From Pyrrhoderma lamaoense (Eukaryota; Basidiomycota; Agaricomycetes; Hymenochaetales; Hymenochaetaceae): a stretch of 64,000 bases of DNA. Numbering within the stretch: the first letter of the stretch is position 1; each line of letters opens with the position of its first letter. Made by a program: the position numbers and the translations under genes. Where the stretch lies: NCBI GenBank assembly GCA_002794735.1, contig NBAZ01000016.1, forward strand, positions 1 through 64,000, read 5' to 3'. Below, piece by piece: positions 35,301 through 44,609 of this stretch. The notes under the pieces are model-generated. The model had not been told where the DNA came from and searched no databases. It was given only the letters and a program-made list of their open reading frames with translations.

Positions 35301-37074
35301 AACAAATAAGTCAAATCAGACTGAAATTTTAAGGAAAAGCACCAGAATAAAAAGACCCAGCAAGAAAGCCCAAGAAAACGCAACACCAATAGAAAACGTA
35401 AAAATTACAAAGCGAAAAATAGGACTAAACTTAAAAGACGACATAACACATGCAACATTCGCCATATTAGACAAAATATTAGGAGACCCAACAAGTTACA
35501 ACGAAGCAATATCATCACCAAATGAAAGACAATGGAAACAAGCCATGGAAGACGAAATCAACATACTCCACAAGAGAAACACATGGACACTAGTACCAAA
35601 ACCAGAAAATAGAAGACCAATAGGAACAAAATTCGTATTCAAAACCAAAAGAAAAGCAGACGGATCTATAGATAAATATAAAGCAAGACTAGTCGTTCAA
35701 GGGTTTGCACAAATACCAGGCTTCGATTATGATGTAAATGATATATCAGCACCAGTCGTACGATCATCTACACTCAGACTAGTACTAGCAGAAGCAGCGA
35801 GAAGAGATTGGCACATACACCAAATAGATATCAAATCAGCATACCTTTACGGAGATCTAAACCAAGATGAAGAGATATACATAAATCCTCCACCAGGGAA
35901 CTTTATCTTCGTACCAGAAGACAAAATGTTAAGACTAAACAAGTCTTTATACGGTTTAAAACAAGCCGGAAGAAGATGGTACAATACGCTAAAAAACATA
36001 TTAGCTGAACTAAAATTTGTACCACAAATAAAAGACGAAGCCCTATATCTTCACTACAACAAAAACAATAAACTGATAGCCATCATCATTACATATGTAG
36101 ACGACATCACCATATGCGCAGAATCCCAAGAATTCATAAAACAACTAAAAGCTCAAATAAGCAAACGAGGAATAGAATTCACCGATGCAGGAGAAATAAA
36201 TTGGCTATTAGGAATAAAAATCACTAGGGACAGAAAAAGAAAAACAATAACCCTCGACCAACAAAGCTACATAAAGTCGAAATTACAACTATACCAAGTC
36301 AAAGGAACCAGCCAAGTACCACTGCCACCATCCAAACGATGGAGAGAAGTAAAACAACCTGACAAACCAGTCAAGGAGTTACAACAAAAATTTATGGAAA
36401 TGGTAGGAGCATTAAGATACGCAGCAGACTGGATTCGCCCAGACATGGCATTTGCCGCTGGCTTCTTAGCAAGATACTGGCAAAACCCCGCACAAGAACA
36501 CATGGAAGGTCTAATACAATGCTTTCAATATCTTGCAGCAACCACGAGCTTCTCACTCACACTCGGAGGAAACAAAAACTTAGGACTAGTAGCTTTCTCA
36601 GATGCAGCAGGGACTCAAGATCAAGTAGACGGACAACCAGTAGGAGGCTACTGCATATATTGGTTTGGACTAATATCCTGGTCATCCAAGAAAATACAGG
36701 AAGTATCTAGATCAGAAATGGAATCAGAACTCACACAAATGGATTTCACGCATCAAGAAATGCTAGGGATAAACATCACACTTGAACAAATACTGGCAAC
36801 AACAAATTTCAAAAGAATCTTATTTGGAGACAACATGCCAGCCATAGCTACAATCATGAGAGGGTCACTAAAAAACAGAGTCTACATGAAAAAGGTGACA
36901 ATAAAACTAGCTCACTTCAAGCAATCACAACAAAAGCTATCGCTACAAATCAAATACATTCCCACACAAGAACAAATAGCTGACATAATGACTAAACAAA
37001 CCAAATTGGAAACATTCCATAAGCTTACCAAGCTATTGCAAAATCCGCTTAATCCAAATGAATATGGCCAATAA
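32386..37074 (+). CDS. Copia Gag-Pol polyprotein (1562 aa)
   Basis: Single uninterrupted frame. The acidic and Pro-rich N-terminal part (poly-Pro near residues 150-165) is followed by the Gag core, zinc knuckle CFNCGGSGHWASVC (about 442-455), protease DSGA (about 552-555), integrase HHCC finger (HRRLGH...CETC, about 680-712) and the DDE core (HMDTLG, IHSDNAQEF, NGIAERTF, about 740, 802 and 840). Reverse transcriptase follows (KARLVVQGFAQ near 1100, catalytic YVDD near 1240), then RNase H (VAFSDAAG near 1403) and the usual terminal IPTQEQIADIMTK. It makes particles, cDNA and integrates it. No frameshift separates gag and pol. All catalytic motifs look intact, so the element may be functional. 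A short upstream ATG frame at 32179-32250 lies in the leader. Confidence 0.95.
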   Translation: MANKSVKSSNEHCLIQAKEIYPLALRSLNQKPHLLPMPNFSDDVTTELEIVTLHSFENTIEGQKGIIAELLNRSAGLSGDLSQLTQEVSEHKELDSEGESEKEGEEDTPPEIKQEQEDNNETTPPLSHTPKNSPSPKRKRSTSSSSSGSPPPRPPPPPPPTPPPAANMALPSNPDILKFLDIQFKALPNLDENGANYGYFKTRLILIFKAAASYVNEPVFNFLTTEVANSTTEVKAIDTHALNMLFGKLPMNISVQLTGLVQNAATAHVLDVYRRLDRQFAYKNTAIVNQLHSNLMLHDTYTGRITERLTKLRTLEGELAQHGESIKEESEHNIVIALIHNMKKYQNLLHDYQRRLEHNALLQPQAGVTLPTKLRLHDFILEIETLNRQLATEAIGTTSSKLKDKKSSVKKEEVTTAASANEPNSNKQATTSATAQTNTSKCFNCGGSGHWASVCPSPKQQYQPRGRGGFNTRRGRLVRFRGRGRGRGSNQAHGIQETAETTAYITEVEDDNVLYLGNHSVDFTNDEENVEAENPSVCPAMSITKSVTDVILDSGASIHITPFARCLTNITRVDKPIHIKTADSKSTLSSVTIGTLTVQLSTSKGLIPLTVNNVYAIKGASWTLISQSQLCKEGYSFEYLQNKCHIYKPDGSHLATISTKNNLYYLCSIIKSETLYEAHRRLGHINYQYLLELHKQKLIKLQDQVQRQCETCAKANIKRKPIEGNPLSKASVFGEEIHMDTLGPIEPSVRGFRWILGLTDGATRWISAIFLKNKSGSFQAVKEWYNLNKTQYNITLKIIHSDNAQEFKTEEFQNFTRELGIVRRYSVHHTPQQNGIAERTFGSIQSKIRVMLSESKLPPSMWMEAARHAVFLLNRTPRKHTFPRSPFFSRFKEHYDLSEIHEFGQPVIIHDPKSKFTPRGTKGYWVGLDETSSGSKVYIPDKSSVEIHRNIMFLNQEQTIDNKQKPNNKREITNKSNQTEILRKSTRIKRPSKKAQENATPIENVKITKRKIGLNLKDDITHATFAILDKILGDPTSYNEAISSPNERQWKQAMEDEINILHKRNTWTLVPKPENRRPIGTKFVFKTKRKADGSIDKYKARLVVQGFAQIPGFDYDVNDISAPVVRSSTLRLVLAEAARRDWHIHQIDIKSAYLYGDLNQDEEIYINPPPGNFIFVPEDKMLRLNKSLYGLKQAGRRWYNTLKNILAELKFVPQIKDEALYLHYNKNNKLIAIIITYVDDITICAESQEFIKQLKAQISKRGIEFTDAGEINWLLGIKITRDRKRKTITLDQQSYIKSKLQLYQVKGTSQVPLPPSKRWREVKQPDKPVKELQQKFMEMVGALRYAADWIRPDMAFAAGFLARYWQNPAQEHMEGLIQCFQYLAATTSFSLTLGGNKNLGLVAFSDAAGTQDQVDGQPVGGYCIYWFGLISWSSKKIQEVSRSEMESELTQMDFTHQEMLGINITLEQILATTNFKRILFGDNMPAIATIMRGSLKNRVYMKKVTIKLAHFKQSQQKLSLQIKYIPTQEQIADIMTKQTKLETFHKLTKLLQNPLNPNEYGQ

Positions 37075-37240
37075 ACATATATATTCCTTTAAATTCACAT
37101 ATTTATTCCCATGCAAAACCCCCCGTTTTTTTTCTCTATACTACACCACCATGTCCTCACTAAAAAAAATCCCCACACACAAGTCCCTCATCCCTCTCAG
37201 CCAATTGCCGCAGCTAAGCCAGCTGCAAGCAACAAGTACA
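37075..37240 (+). other. Copia sequence between pol and the gypsy insertion
   Basis: 166 bp of copia 3' region. It ends with GTACA (37236-37240), the left copy of the gypsy target duplication. No gene. Confidence 0.7.
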
Positions 37241-38161
37241 TGTCAGCAATGACTAGTTCTAGTACCAGTATTAGTCAGCAGAATGCTTAGTCAGCAGGGT
37301 CTGAAGACAAGGCACAACCAGTATACACTGATATAGACAGAGACAGAGGAGAGGAGGGGCAAGAGGAGGGGAAGAACAGTGAGGAGGGGACAAGAGGATG
37401 TATTAGAAGGTACTAGTCTAGGAGGGAAGACAAGATCAAGACTGGGGGACTAGCTACTGACAGGAGGGGGGTATTTATACATGTGGGAGGCAGTGTGGGA
37501 ATAATGAAAAAACCCGTCAGGGTCTATGGCTAAACTATTAGGCTAAACTAAGCTGTGCTAGGCTGTGTTAGATGAAACATAAGAAATAGGCTAAACTATG
37601 AGGCTAAGCTAGGCTGTGCTAGCTGAAATATAACAAGCAGGCTAAATAATCAGGCTAAGCTAGGCTGTGCTAGCTGAAACATAACAAGCAGGCTAAATAA
37701 TCAGGCTAAGCTAGGCTGTGCTAGCTGAAACACTAAATTAGGCTAATTACAAAGAGACTAAACCAAATGGGGAAAGATGACCATGGAGAATGATGGAAGG
37801 TGGTAGAACATGGTGGAATGTTTTAGAATGTTCTGGAAGGTCTCAGAATGTTCTAGAACAGATGAGTAAGCAGTGGAGATAAGAGAGAGATAAGATAAGA
37901 TGAGATGCTTAATAAGACAGCTGAGTCATATGCTGAGTCAGTGCTTAGTAAGCTACTTATGTAAGCATATTATGTAAGTGATTAGGTAAGCATGCTGACT
38001 AAGCTGATTAGATAAGATGCTTAAGTAATAATGCTTAGGTAAGCAGCTTATGTAAGATGATTAGATAATCCACTTATGTAAGATGCTTATGTAAGCGCTT
38101 AGTCAGCTTATGTAAGCTGCTTAGTAAGCAAAAAAGCGAAAATAGACTTGGTTTCATAACA
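37241..38161 (-). repeat. Gypsy 3' LTR (left copy)
   Basis: On the plus strand TGTCAGCAATG...TTTCATAACA. It holds two full copies plus part of a third of a 51-bp unit (37602-37652, 37653-37703, 37704 onward), where the other LTR has one fewer. Many short CTTATGTAAG-like repeats fill 37960-38130. The heat-shock-like array at 37816-37858 has one unit changed (TTT for TTC). Confidence 0.9.
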
Positions 38162-38176
38162 TTACCCCCTCTCTTA
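38162..38176 (-). promoter_or_regulatory. Gypsy polypurine tract
   Basis: On the minus strand AAGAGAGGGGGTAA lies directly before the 3' LTR start (TGTTATG). The position and purine content fit the plus-strand primer. Confidence 0.7.
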
Positions 38177-38188
38177 GATTGATTGTCC

Positions 38189-41100
38189 TCAATCATGACT
38201 TTGACTTTGAAAAGAGGGTATGTATTTCATGTCTATAACTCTCAATCTTCTGGGAGCTCTGGGATTTTCTTTGTAAAACTCTTCAATTAATTCTTTAGAG
38301 TTTTCCAAATGTTCTTCAGGCTCCCAAGTTCTGCTTTCAACACCATATCCTTTCCAGTGTACCAAGAATTTAAGCTTATTTCTGACAAACTTAGAGTCTA
38401 CAATGGATTCCACTTCATACTCTTGTTCTTTGCCAATAAGCACTGGAGGTGGGGGTGGAGCTTGTTGTTGGTTTTCAAAGGCTGGAGTTGTATATGGAGA
38501 CAGTAAAACTTCATTAAATACTGGACGTATTCTTCTCCAAGTACTTGGAAGTTTTAGCTTGTAAGCACCTCTATTAACTTTTTCTATTACTTCAAATGGA
38601 CCATATCTTTTACAGTCCAGTTTTTTCATAGGTCTTATAGAGGGTAAGTTGGTTGCTTCAAGCATTACTAAGTCTCCTTTCTTGTACTCAATAGATTCAC
38701 CTTTATTTCTATCATAAAAGTGTTTCATAACTTCAGCAGCCTTCTTTAAACTGGCTTCAGCTTCTTCTCTGATTTTCTGCATAGTTTTAGCAAATTGTCC
38801 AGCTGATTCATTGACAGGTTCTCTTCTAGGATTGGACCCTTTATATGGATGTAATCCATAATTTACAAAGAAGGGTGAATATCCAGTAGAGGATTGTACT
38901 TTGTCATTATAAGAGAATTCAGCTATTGCTAACCACTCAGCCCAGTCTGATTGTCTATGATTGATATAAGCTCTGAGATACTGCTCAATTTCTTGATTTA
39001 TTCTCTCAGTCTGACCATCAGTCTGGGGGTGATATGCAGTAGAAGGATTTCCAGTAATTCCCAACAATCTATACAAGTCATGCATGAAGTTAGACTCAAA
39101 TTGTGGACCTCTGTCACTTATGATCTTTCTGGGAAGACCATGAAGTCTGAAGACTTGATCTCTGTAAATTCTTGCTAACCCCTCAGATGTGAGTTCCATA
39201 TTAGTGGGGAGAGCATGAATTTGTTTACTGAATCTGTCCACAATTACACATATTGCATTAAAACCCTTAGACTCTGGTAATTCACCTATTAAATCAATAG
39301 ATATAATTTCCCAGGGTCTAGTTGGTATTTCATTAGGGTTTAATGGAGCATGTTTTTTGTTTCTATGAGCCTTAGTTCTCTGACATGTATCACAACCAGA
39401 AACATACAAGCGAATGTTATTTGTGATTCTTGGCCACCAAAAATTGCGAGTCACTAATTCCTGGGTTTTGTTTCTACCAGGATGACCAGCTACTGTCTCA
39501 TCATGATGAACTTTGATAATTTTAGCTCTCAAAGTTTTATCTTTTGGGACATAAATTTTGTTTTGCCAAGTAATCAAATGATCATTCTCTGCCCAGTCTT
39601 TTTCTTTGTTATCAAGTGCTCTTTTTACAGACTGATCAATTGCATGTGTACTTTCTTTAATGCTTTTAATCAGTTCTGTATCTAATGATTCAATACTTGT
39701 GGCTCTGAACCACTCAGGTTTTAACATGGTAACTCTCTTATTATCATTCTCCCCCCTGTCATGATCAACTCTTCTTGACAGAAGGTCAGCCTTTTTCATT
39801 TCTTTTCCAGGCTTGTGAATGATTGTAAGATCATATTTCCACAGAAGCAGCATCCATCTGGCCTGTCTTCTGTTTAAATCCTGAGGTTCTCTAAAGTACT
39901 GAATATTAGCATGATCTGTCCAGACTTCTACTGTATGTTTGGCTTCATACAAGTATGGTCTCCATTCTTTCAGAGCTTTAACAATGGCTAGCATTTCTTT
40001 GTCATAGATGGGATAATTTCTTTCCTCTGGTGTCATAGATTCTGACATAAATGCTATAGGATGCCATTTGTTATCTTGCTTTTGAGACAAAACTGCCCCA
40101 ATTGCAAAGTTAGAAGCATCTGTTTCAATTCTGAATGGATCATTGTCTGTGGGCACTGCTAAGACTGGAGCAGAAGTGATAGCTTGTTTAAGCTGTATCA
40201 CTGCTTCTGTTTCTTCTTTTCCCCATTTCCATCCTGATTTTCCTTTTAACCTGTTAAGTGGTGTGGTAATGTGACTGTAACCCTTGACAAAGCGTCTATA
40301 AAATCCACAGAATCCCAAAAATGATTCTAACTGTTTAACATTCTTGGGTTCTGGCCATTCTTGTATAGCTTTTATCTTTTGGGTTTCCATTTCAATTTTA
40401 CCACCACCCACTACATATCCCAAGTAACCAATTTTGGGTTCAGCAAATGAACATTTAGAGTATCTCAGACATAAGTGATTGTCTTTTAACACTTGTAATA
40501 CTTGTCTGACAAGTCTAATATGTTCAGATAAACATCTGGTGAATATCAAGATGTCATCTAAGTAGACTATTACTGAACCTTCCTGTATCAAGTCTTTTAA
40601 TATAGTGTTCATAAAAGCTTGAAAAGTAGCAGGAGAATTGGTTAATCCAAAGAACATAACAGTGGGTTCAAACAGTCCTCTATTAGTTTTAAAGGCTGCT
40701 TTCCACTCATCACCTTCTTTAATTCTAATGTTATTATATCCCCATCTAACATCTAACTTTGTGAAATAATTAGACATTTTGGTTTTATCAAGCAATTCCT
40801 GGATTAGAGGAATGGGGTATCTATTTTTAATAGTGCCCTCATTTAACTTTCTGTAATCTTGGATTGGTCTTAATGTACCATCTTTTTTCTTAATAAAGAA
40901 AAATGGAGATGCTTGAGGGGATTTAGAAGGTCTGATTCTACCACTTTTAAGATTTTCATCAAGAAACTGGTCCAGAGCTTCTTGTTCTTTGACTGTTAAT
41001 GGGTAAATTTTACAGTCTTTTGGAACAAAGTCAGGTTTGGTTTCAATAGCATGATTCCAAGGCCTTCTCTCTGGTAGTTTGTTGAATTCTTGCTCACTAA

Positions 41101-41875
41101 ATACAGTGGGATACTCTTGACTAAAGTCAGGTATTACTATATTTTCTTTAACTAGTTGGCAAGTCTTAAGTGGAGAATTGATGTTCTCTGAAGTGGATTG
41201 AGAAGAATTTGGCATGTTACACTCTTCTGGGCATCTGTCAAAGTTTATAGTGGCTTTAACCCAATCTATGCTTGGATTATGTTTCTTTAACCACTCATGA
41301 CCAATGAAGATGTCTGTGTCTCCCAGATTTGTGACAGCCAGATCTATTCTTTCTACATGATTGTGGATAGACAAGCGCATAGAAATATATTCTCTTATTG
41401 CACCAGCTTTATTGAGAGTGCCATCAGCATTGTATACAGGAATTGCTAGTGGTGTTTTCTTTGTAACAAGCTGATGTCTTTTTACTAAACTCTCATTAAT
41501 GCATGAACCTGTGCATCCACTATCAATCAATCCTTGAGATTGTATTTGCAGGTTATTATCAAGAGTAGCTAAGAGTATGGGGACAGTAAGTTGTCTACCT
41601 TTTCCACCTCTAATAAATTTTTTGGGTTCTTTCAGAGAAGCTATTGCAGAAGTCAACTCATCACCTGTCAGCTGATTTATTTGTCTGACTAAGCTTCTGG
41701 TGATTTCTTTGGTTCTTTTGGGGTGTACTATCTGCAACAGTCTATTTCTGGTTTCTTTAAAAGAGGGTACTTTCTTACAGAATTCTGTGGGTTTTGATTC
41801 ATTACTGGTATTAAAAACAACTTTATTTGTACTAGTATTTGAATCATTACTAATGCCTTCCTCTGCCACATTCAA
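38189..41875 (-). CDS. Gypsy Pol polyprotein with C-terminal chromodomain (1228 aa)
   Basis: Order is protease (DSGCTG, residues about 118-123), reverse transcriptase (catalytic YLDD near 437), RNase H (IETDASNFAIGAVLSQ), integrase zinc finger (HHDETVAGHPG...CDTCQRTK, about 786-825), and the integrase D, D, E residues near 861, 919 and 957 (ISIDLIGELP, IISDRGPQFE, GQTERINQEIE). The chromodomain (EYEVESIVDSK...FLVHWKGY...TWEPEEHL) lies at about 1152-1205. Integrase after RT is the gypsy order. In chromoviruses the chromodomain guides integration to certain chromatin. The frame is open from 41905, overlaps the gag end and lies in the -1 frame, so a -1 frameshift or reinitiation is likely; the first codon given here (41875) is TTG, not a proven start. 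Confidence 0.95.
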   Translation of the reverse strand: MNVAEEGISNDSNTSTNKVVFNTSNESKPTEFCKKVPSFKETRNRLLQIVHPKRTKEITRSLVRQINQLTGDELTSAIASLKEPKKFIRGGKGRQLTVPILLATLDNNLQIQSQGLIDSGCTGSCINESLVKRHQLVTKKTPLAIPVYNADGTLNKAGAIREYISMRLSIHNHVERIDLAVTNLGDTDIFIGHEWLKKHNPSIDWVKATINFDRCPEECNMPNSSQSTSENINSPLKTCQLVKENIVIPDFSQEYPTVFSEQEFNKLPERRPWNHAIETKPDFVPKDCKIYPLTVKEQEALDQFLDENLKSGRIRPSKSPQASPFFFIKKKDGTLRPIQDYRKLNEGTIKNRYPIPLIQELLDKTKMSNYFTKLDVRWGYNNIRIKEGDEWKAAFKTNRGLFEPTVMFFGLTNSPATFQAFMNTILKDLIQEGSVIVYLDDILIFTRCLSEHIRLVRQVLQVLKDNHLCLRYSKCSFAEPKIGYLGYVVGGGKIEMETQKIKAIQEWPEPKNVKQLESFLGFCGFYRRFVKGYSHITTPLNRLKGKSGWKWGKEETEAVIQLKQAITSAPVLAVPTDNDPFRIETDASNFAIGAVLSQKQDNKWHPIAFMSESMTPEERNYPIYDKEMLAIVKALKEWRPYLYEAKHTVEVWTDHANIQYFREPQDLNRRQARWMLLLWKYDLTIIHKPGKEMKKADLLSRRVDHDRGENDNKRVTMLKPEWFRATSIESLDTELIKSIKESTHAIDQSVKRALDNKEKDWAENDHLITWQNKIYVPKDKTLRAKIIKVHHDETVAGHPGRNKTQELVTRNFWWPRITNNIRLYVSGCDTCQRTKAHRNKKHAPLNPNEIPTRPWEIISIDLIGELPESKGFNAICVIVDRFSKQIHALPTNMELTSEGLARIYRDQVFRLHGLPRKIISDRGPQFESNFMHDLYRLLGITGNPSTAYHPQTDGQTERINQEIEQYLRAYINHRQSDWAEWLAIAEFSYNDKVQSSTGYSPFFVNYGLHPYKGSNPRREPVNESAGQFAKTMQKIREEAEASLKKAAEVMKHFYDRNKGESIEYKKGDLVMLEATNLPSIRPMKKLDCKRYGPFEVIEKVNRGAYKLKLPSTWRRIRPVFNEVLLSPYTTPAFENQQQAPPPPPVLIGKEQEYEVESIVDSKFVRNKLKFLVHWKGYGVESRTWEPEEHLENSKELIEEFYKENPRAPRRLRVIDMKYIPSFQSQSHD

Positions 41876-41877
41876 AG

Positions 41878-42840
41878 TCAGGCTTCCACAAAATCCTGTT
41901 CTACTCTAGCTAACTCTGATTCTTTCAGGATATCAACTTCATCAGCCCAAGCTTGTCTCTCTTCAGGTTCCATGCACATCAAGATAGATCTAATCTGTGC
42001 TTTCTTCTGAGGACATTCTCTGGCTAAGTGGCCTTTAAGTCCACATAGATAGCATAAACCATTTCTCCTGGCCCTGTCAATAGAGACATCCATGGGCTGT
42101 CCTCTACCACCAAAAGTAACACCAGTGTTGTCTCTTTTCTCTGGTATTTGGCTGTGTTGTTTGGGGAGGACTGGAGGTTTTGTGTAAGAAGTGGGTTTAG
42201 CTACTATGCTACTGGCCAAATGAAGTTTTCTATCAATTTTAATTGCCATCCTTTTCCAAGCATGGTAATCTTCAGGCTCATCCACCATCTCTGTGATCTT
42301 CATGACTACTTTTGGGTTAACTTTTTCTCTAAGAATAGAGATAAGATATTCATCATGGTTCTCATGGTATTTAGCTGCTCTGATTAGCAAATCAAACTCT
42401 TGGAAGAACTCCTCTGCAGTTTTCTTTCCTTGAGTGATGTTGTTTAGCTTTTCTTGAGCATTAGCTTTCTCATGAGGATCATCAAAGGTCTCTTTGAGCC
42501 TGGCTAGAAAAGTTTCCCACTCATCAGTGATGACCATGTCACATTCCTCCAAGTAGTTGTCTGCCCATAACCCAGCTAAGCCATCTGTCATGAATGAGAG
42601 AGTAAAGATGATTTTCTCTTCATCAGTGGTGAGTTCATCTCTGGCTGCTAACAAGTATAACCTCAAGGATTTCAGAAAAGGTTTGAAGTCTTTTCTTTGT
42701 CCTGAGAATGGGTTGGGTTTGGCTACATGGATCTGTCTATGCAGTCTTCTTTTTCCCTTCAATGAGTCACTGAGATGCACACTTGATAACTGGTCAACAA
42801 GTGCATCCAGCTGCTCAGAGGTACTTGAAATATCTGTCAT
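41878..42840 (-). CDS. Gypsy Gag (320 aa)
   Basis: Capsid-type Gag with the retrotransposon Gag core (KPFLKSLRLYLLAARDE..., WADNYLEE, FFQEFDLLIRAAKYHE) and a C-terminal zinc knuckle CYLCGLKGHLAREC at residues 263-276, which binds RNA. It ends 3 bp before the first listed codon of pol, and the pol frame overlaps its end by about 27 nt in the -1 register. Confidence 0.9.
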   Translation of the reverse strand: MTDISSTSEQLDALVDQLSSVHLSDSLKGKRRLHRQIHVAKPNPFSGQRKDFKPFLKSLRLYLLAARDELTTDEEKIIFTLSFMTDGLAGLWADNYLEECDMVITDEWETFLARLKETFDDPHEKANAQEKLNNITQGKKTAEEFFQEFDLLIRAAKYHENHDEYLISILREKVNPKVVMKITEMVDEPEDYHAWKRMAIKIDRKLHLASSIVAKPTSYTKPPVLPKQHSQIPEKRDNTGVTFGGRGQPMDVSIDRARRNGLCYLCGLKGHLARECPQKKAQIRSILMCMEPEERQAWADEVDILKESELARVEQDFVEA

Positions 42841-43409
42841 AGATGAAGTAACTATGGGGTGAACTGAGTGAAGGTACTACTAATCTAGATAAGGTAAAAA
42901 ATAAAGGGAATAAGCAAATATCTACTCTAGGCTATCTAGTGTCTAATTCTAAGAGAAGGCAAGTCAACCTTACTCTATTACACTCTACAAAACTACTTGT
43001 GGGGTTTTACTACTGCTTAAGGGACACACTCTGCTTGTAACAACAACTCACTAGTGGTTTTGACTATTATCCACTGAGTAAAGGTGTTCAAACTAGTCTC
43101 CAGGCCAAAGCCCTTAAGTTGAGAATTTAGCCAAGGGATAGTGTGTTGTGTATCTAAGTAACTTAGTGCAGAAGTTATCCTCAAGTGAGAAATAACTCTG
43201 GACAAACAATCAAAAGAGTAATGTCCCAAACACTACTAGAAAAGGAAAAGGGACTGGCTTTACTCTTATAGGAATAGTGGTGAGAAAATGGTAGAAGGCT
43301 TTAATGGGTATGTCTGATAGAAAGTGAACAAGGGTGGGGAAAGATGGTTGGTGGAAACACCACAGGAGTGGTGATAAGAGAGTAACACTAGGAAAGTAGT
43401 GATAGAGGG

Positions 43410-43420
43410 AGTCTTGATCT
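43410..43420 (-). promoter_or_regulatory. Gypsy primer binding site, self-priming (Tf1/sushi type)
   Basis: On the minus strand TT then AGATCAAGACT follows the LTR end (TTGTTGACA). It matches no obvious tRNA 3' end (no TGG). The same 11 bases occur in inverse form in the LTR (minus-strand AGTCTTGATCT at 43625-43615), about 36 bp downstream of a TATA box start, where the transcript should begin. Tf1 is known to prime from the first 11 nt of its own mRNA. Confidence 0.75.
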
Positions 43421-43653
43421 AATGTCAACAATGACTAGTTCTAGTACCAGTATTAGTCAGCAGAATGCTTAGTCAGCAGGGTCTGAAGACAAGGCACAAC
43501 CAGTATACACTGATATAGACAGAGACAGAGGAGAGGAGGGGCAAGAGGAGGGGAAGAACAGTGAGGAGGGGACAAGAGGATGTATTAGAAGGTACTAGTC
43601 TAGGAGGGAAGACAAGATCAAGACTGGGGGACTAGCTACTGACAGGAGGGGGG

Positions 43654-43661
43654 TATTTATA
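43654..43661 (-). promoter_or_regulatory. Gypsy TATA box
   Basis: TATAAATA on the minus strand. It begins 36 bp upstream of the self-primer sequence at 43625, a normal TATA-to-start distance, so TATA and self-primer support one another. Confidence 0.7.
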
Positions 43662-43946
43662 CATGTGGGAGGCAGTGTGGGAATAATGAAAAAACCCGTC
43701 AGGGTCTATGGCTAAACTATTAGGCTAAACTAAGCTGTGCTAGGCTGTGTTAGATGAAACATAAGAAATAGGCTAAACTATGAGGCTAAGCTAGGCTGTG
43801 CTAGCTGAAACATAACAAGCAGGCTAAATAATCAGGCTAAGCTAGGCTGTGCTAGCTGAAACACTAAATTAGGCTAATTACAAAGAGACTAAACCAAATG
43901 GGGAAAGATGACCATGGAGAATGATGGAAGGTGGTAGAACATGGTG

Positions 43947-43989
43947 GAATGTTCTAGAATGTTCTGGAAGGTCTCAGAATGTTCTAGAA
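43947..43989. promoter_or_regulatory. Array of nine heat-shock-element pentamers in the gypsy LTR
   Basis: Triplets alternate every 5 bp: GAA 43947, TTC 43952, GAA 43957, TTC 43962, GAA 43967, TCT 43972 (imperfect), GAA 43977, TTC 43982, GAA 43987. This is the nGAAnnTTCn pattern bound by heat shock factor. Eight of nine units are exact. It lies about 320 bp upstream of the inferred start in U3. The left LTR has the same array at 37816-37858 with one more changed unit. Confidence 0.75.
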
Positions 43990-44297
43990 CAGATGAGTAA
44001 GCAGTGGAGATAAGAGAGAGATAAGATAAGATGAGATGCTTAATAAGACAGCTGAGTCATATGCTGAGTCAGTGCTTAGTAAGCTACTTATGTAAGCATA
44101 TTATGTAAGTGATTAGGTAAGCATGCTGACTAAGCTGATTAGATAAGATGCTTAAGTAATAATGCTTAGGTAAGCAGCTTATGTAGGATGATTAGATAAT
44201 CCACTTATGTAAGATGCTTATGTAAGCGCTTAGTCAGCTTATGTAAGCTGCTTAGTAAGCAAAAAAGCGAAAATAGACTTGGTTTCATAACAGTACA

Positions 44298-44609
44298 GAG
44301 ACGAAAGGATTGACCTGCCCAAACTGGTCAGCGCACTCGATTCAAGGCTTGTCACCAGACCTCAACATCTTTGATTGTGGTAACTGTGACTGTGACTGTC
44401 ACCCCCACTCGCCGCACAAGGGTAGGAACCGATACACACACACACACACATACACGCACACAAATTCTAACTAAACTACCCTAGCTCTCACACACCAGAA
44501 GCGCTCTAGCCTCTTCTACACTCCACCCGAGATCCCAGGAATACGAGAGCACCTCATTCACAGCGAACTACCGCTGCCACTCACCCAATACAGGAATGAG
44601 AGCAACACA
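44298..44609 (+). other. Copia 3' region with an AC microsatellite
   Basis: Resumes copia sequence after the gypsy target duplication. An (AC)n run lies at about 44433-44463. It is a GC-richer leader to the small frame at 44610. No gene. Confidence 0.6.

Larger units (their letters stand above)
37241..44292 (-). mobile_element. Ty3/gypsy chromovirus, 7052 bp, inserted in the copia element
   Basis: Long LTRs (37241-38161, 921 bp; 43423-44292, 870 bp) differ by a few substitutions and one 51-bp tandem unit. The target duplication GTACA is present at 37236-37240 and 44293-44297. Coding runs on the minus strand: gag 42840-41878, then pol in the -1 frame. A self-primer type primer site and a polypurine tract are present, and pol ends in a chromodomain. 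Gag, pol and their motifs are intact, so this is a recent and possibly autonomous element. Confidence 0.95.
43423..44292 (-). repeat. Gypsy 5' LTR (right copy, promoter-bearing)
   Basis: In element orientation it runs TGTTATG...TTGTTGACA. U3 holds the CTTATGTAAG-like repeats (44060-44260) and the heat-shock-like array (43947-43989), followed by a TATA box (43661-43654) and the inferred transcript start near 43625. Confidence 0.9.

Noticed and set aside
37602..37732. CRISPR-like regular repeat
   Set aside because: Direct tandem repeat without spacers, inside an LTR of a eukaryotic element.
44433..44463. AC repeat considered as a possible telomeric or regulatory repeat
   Set aside because: Simple dinucleotide microsatellite inside the copia 3' region.
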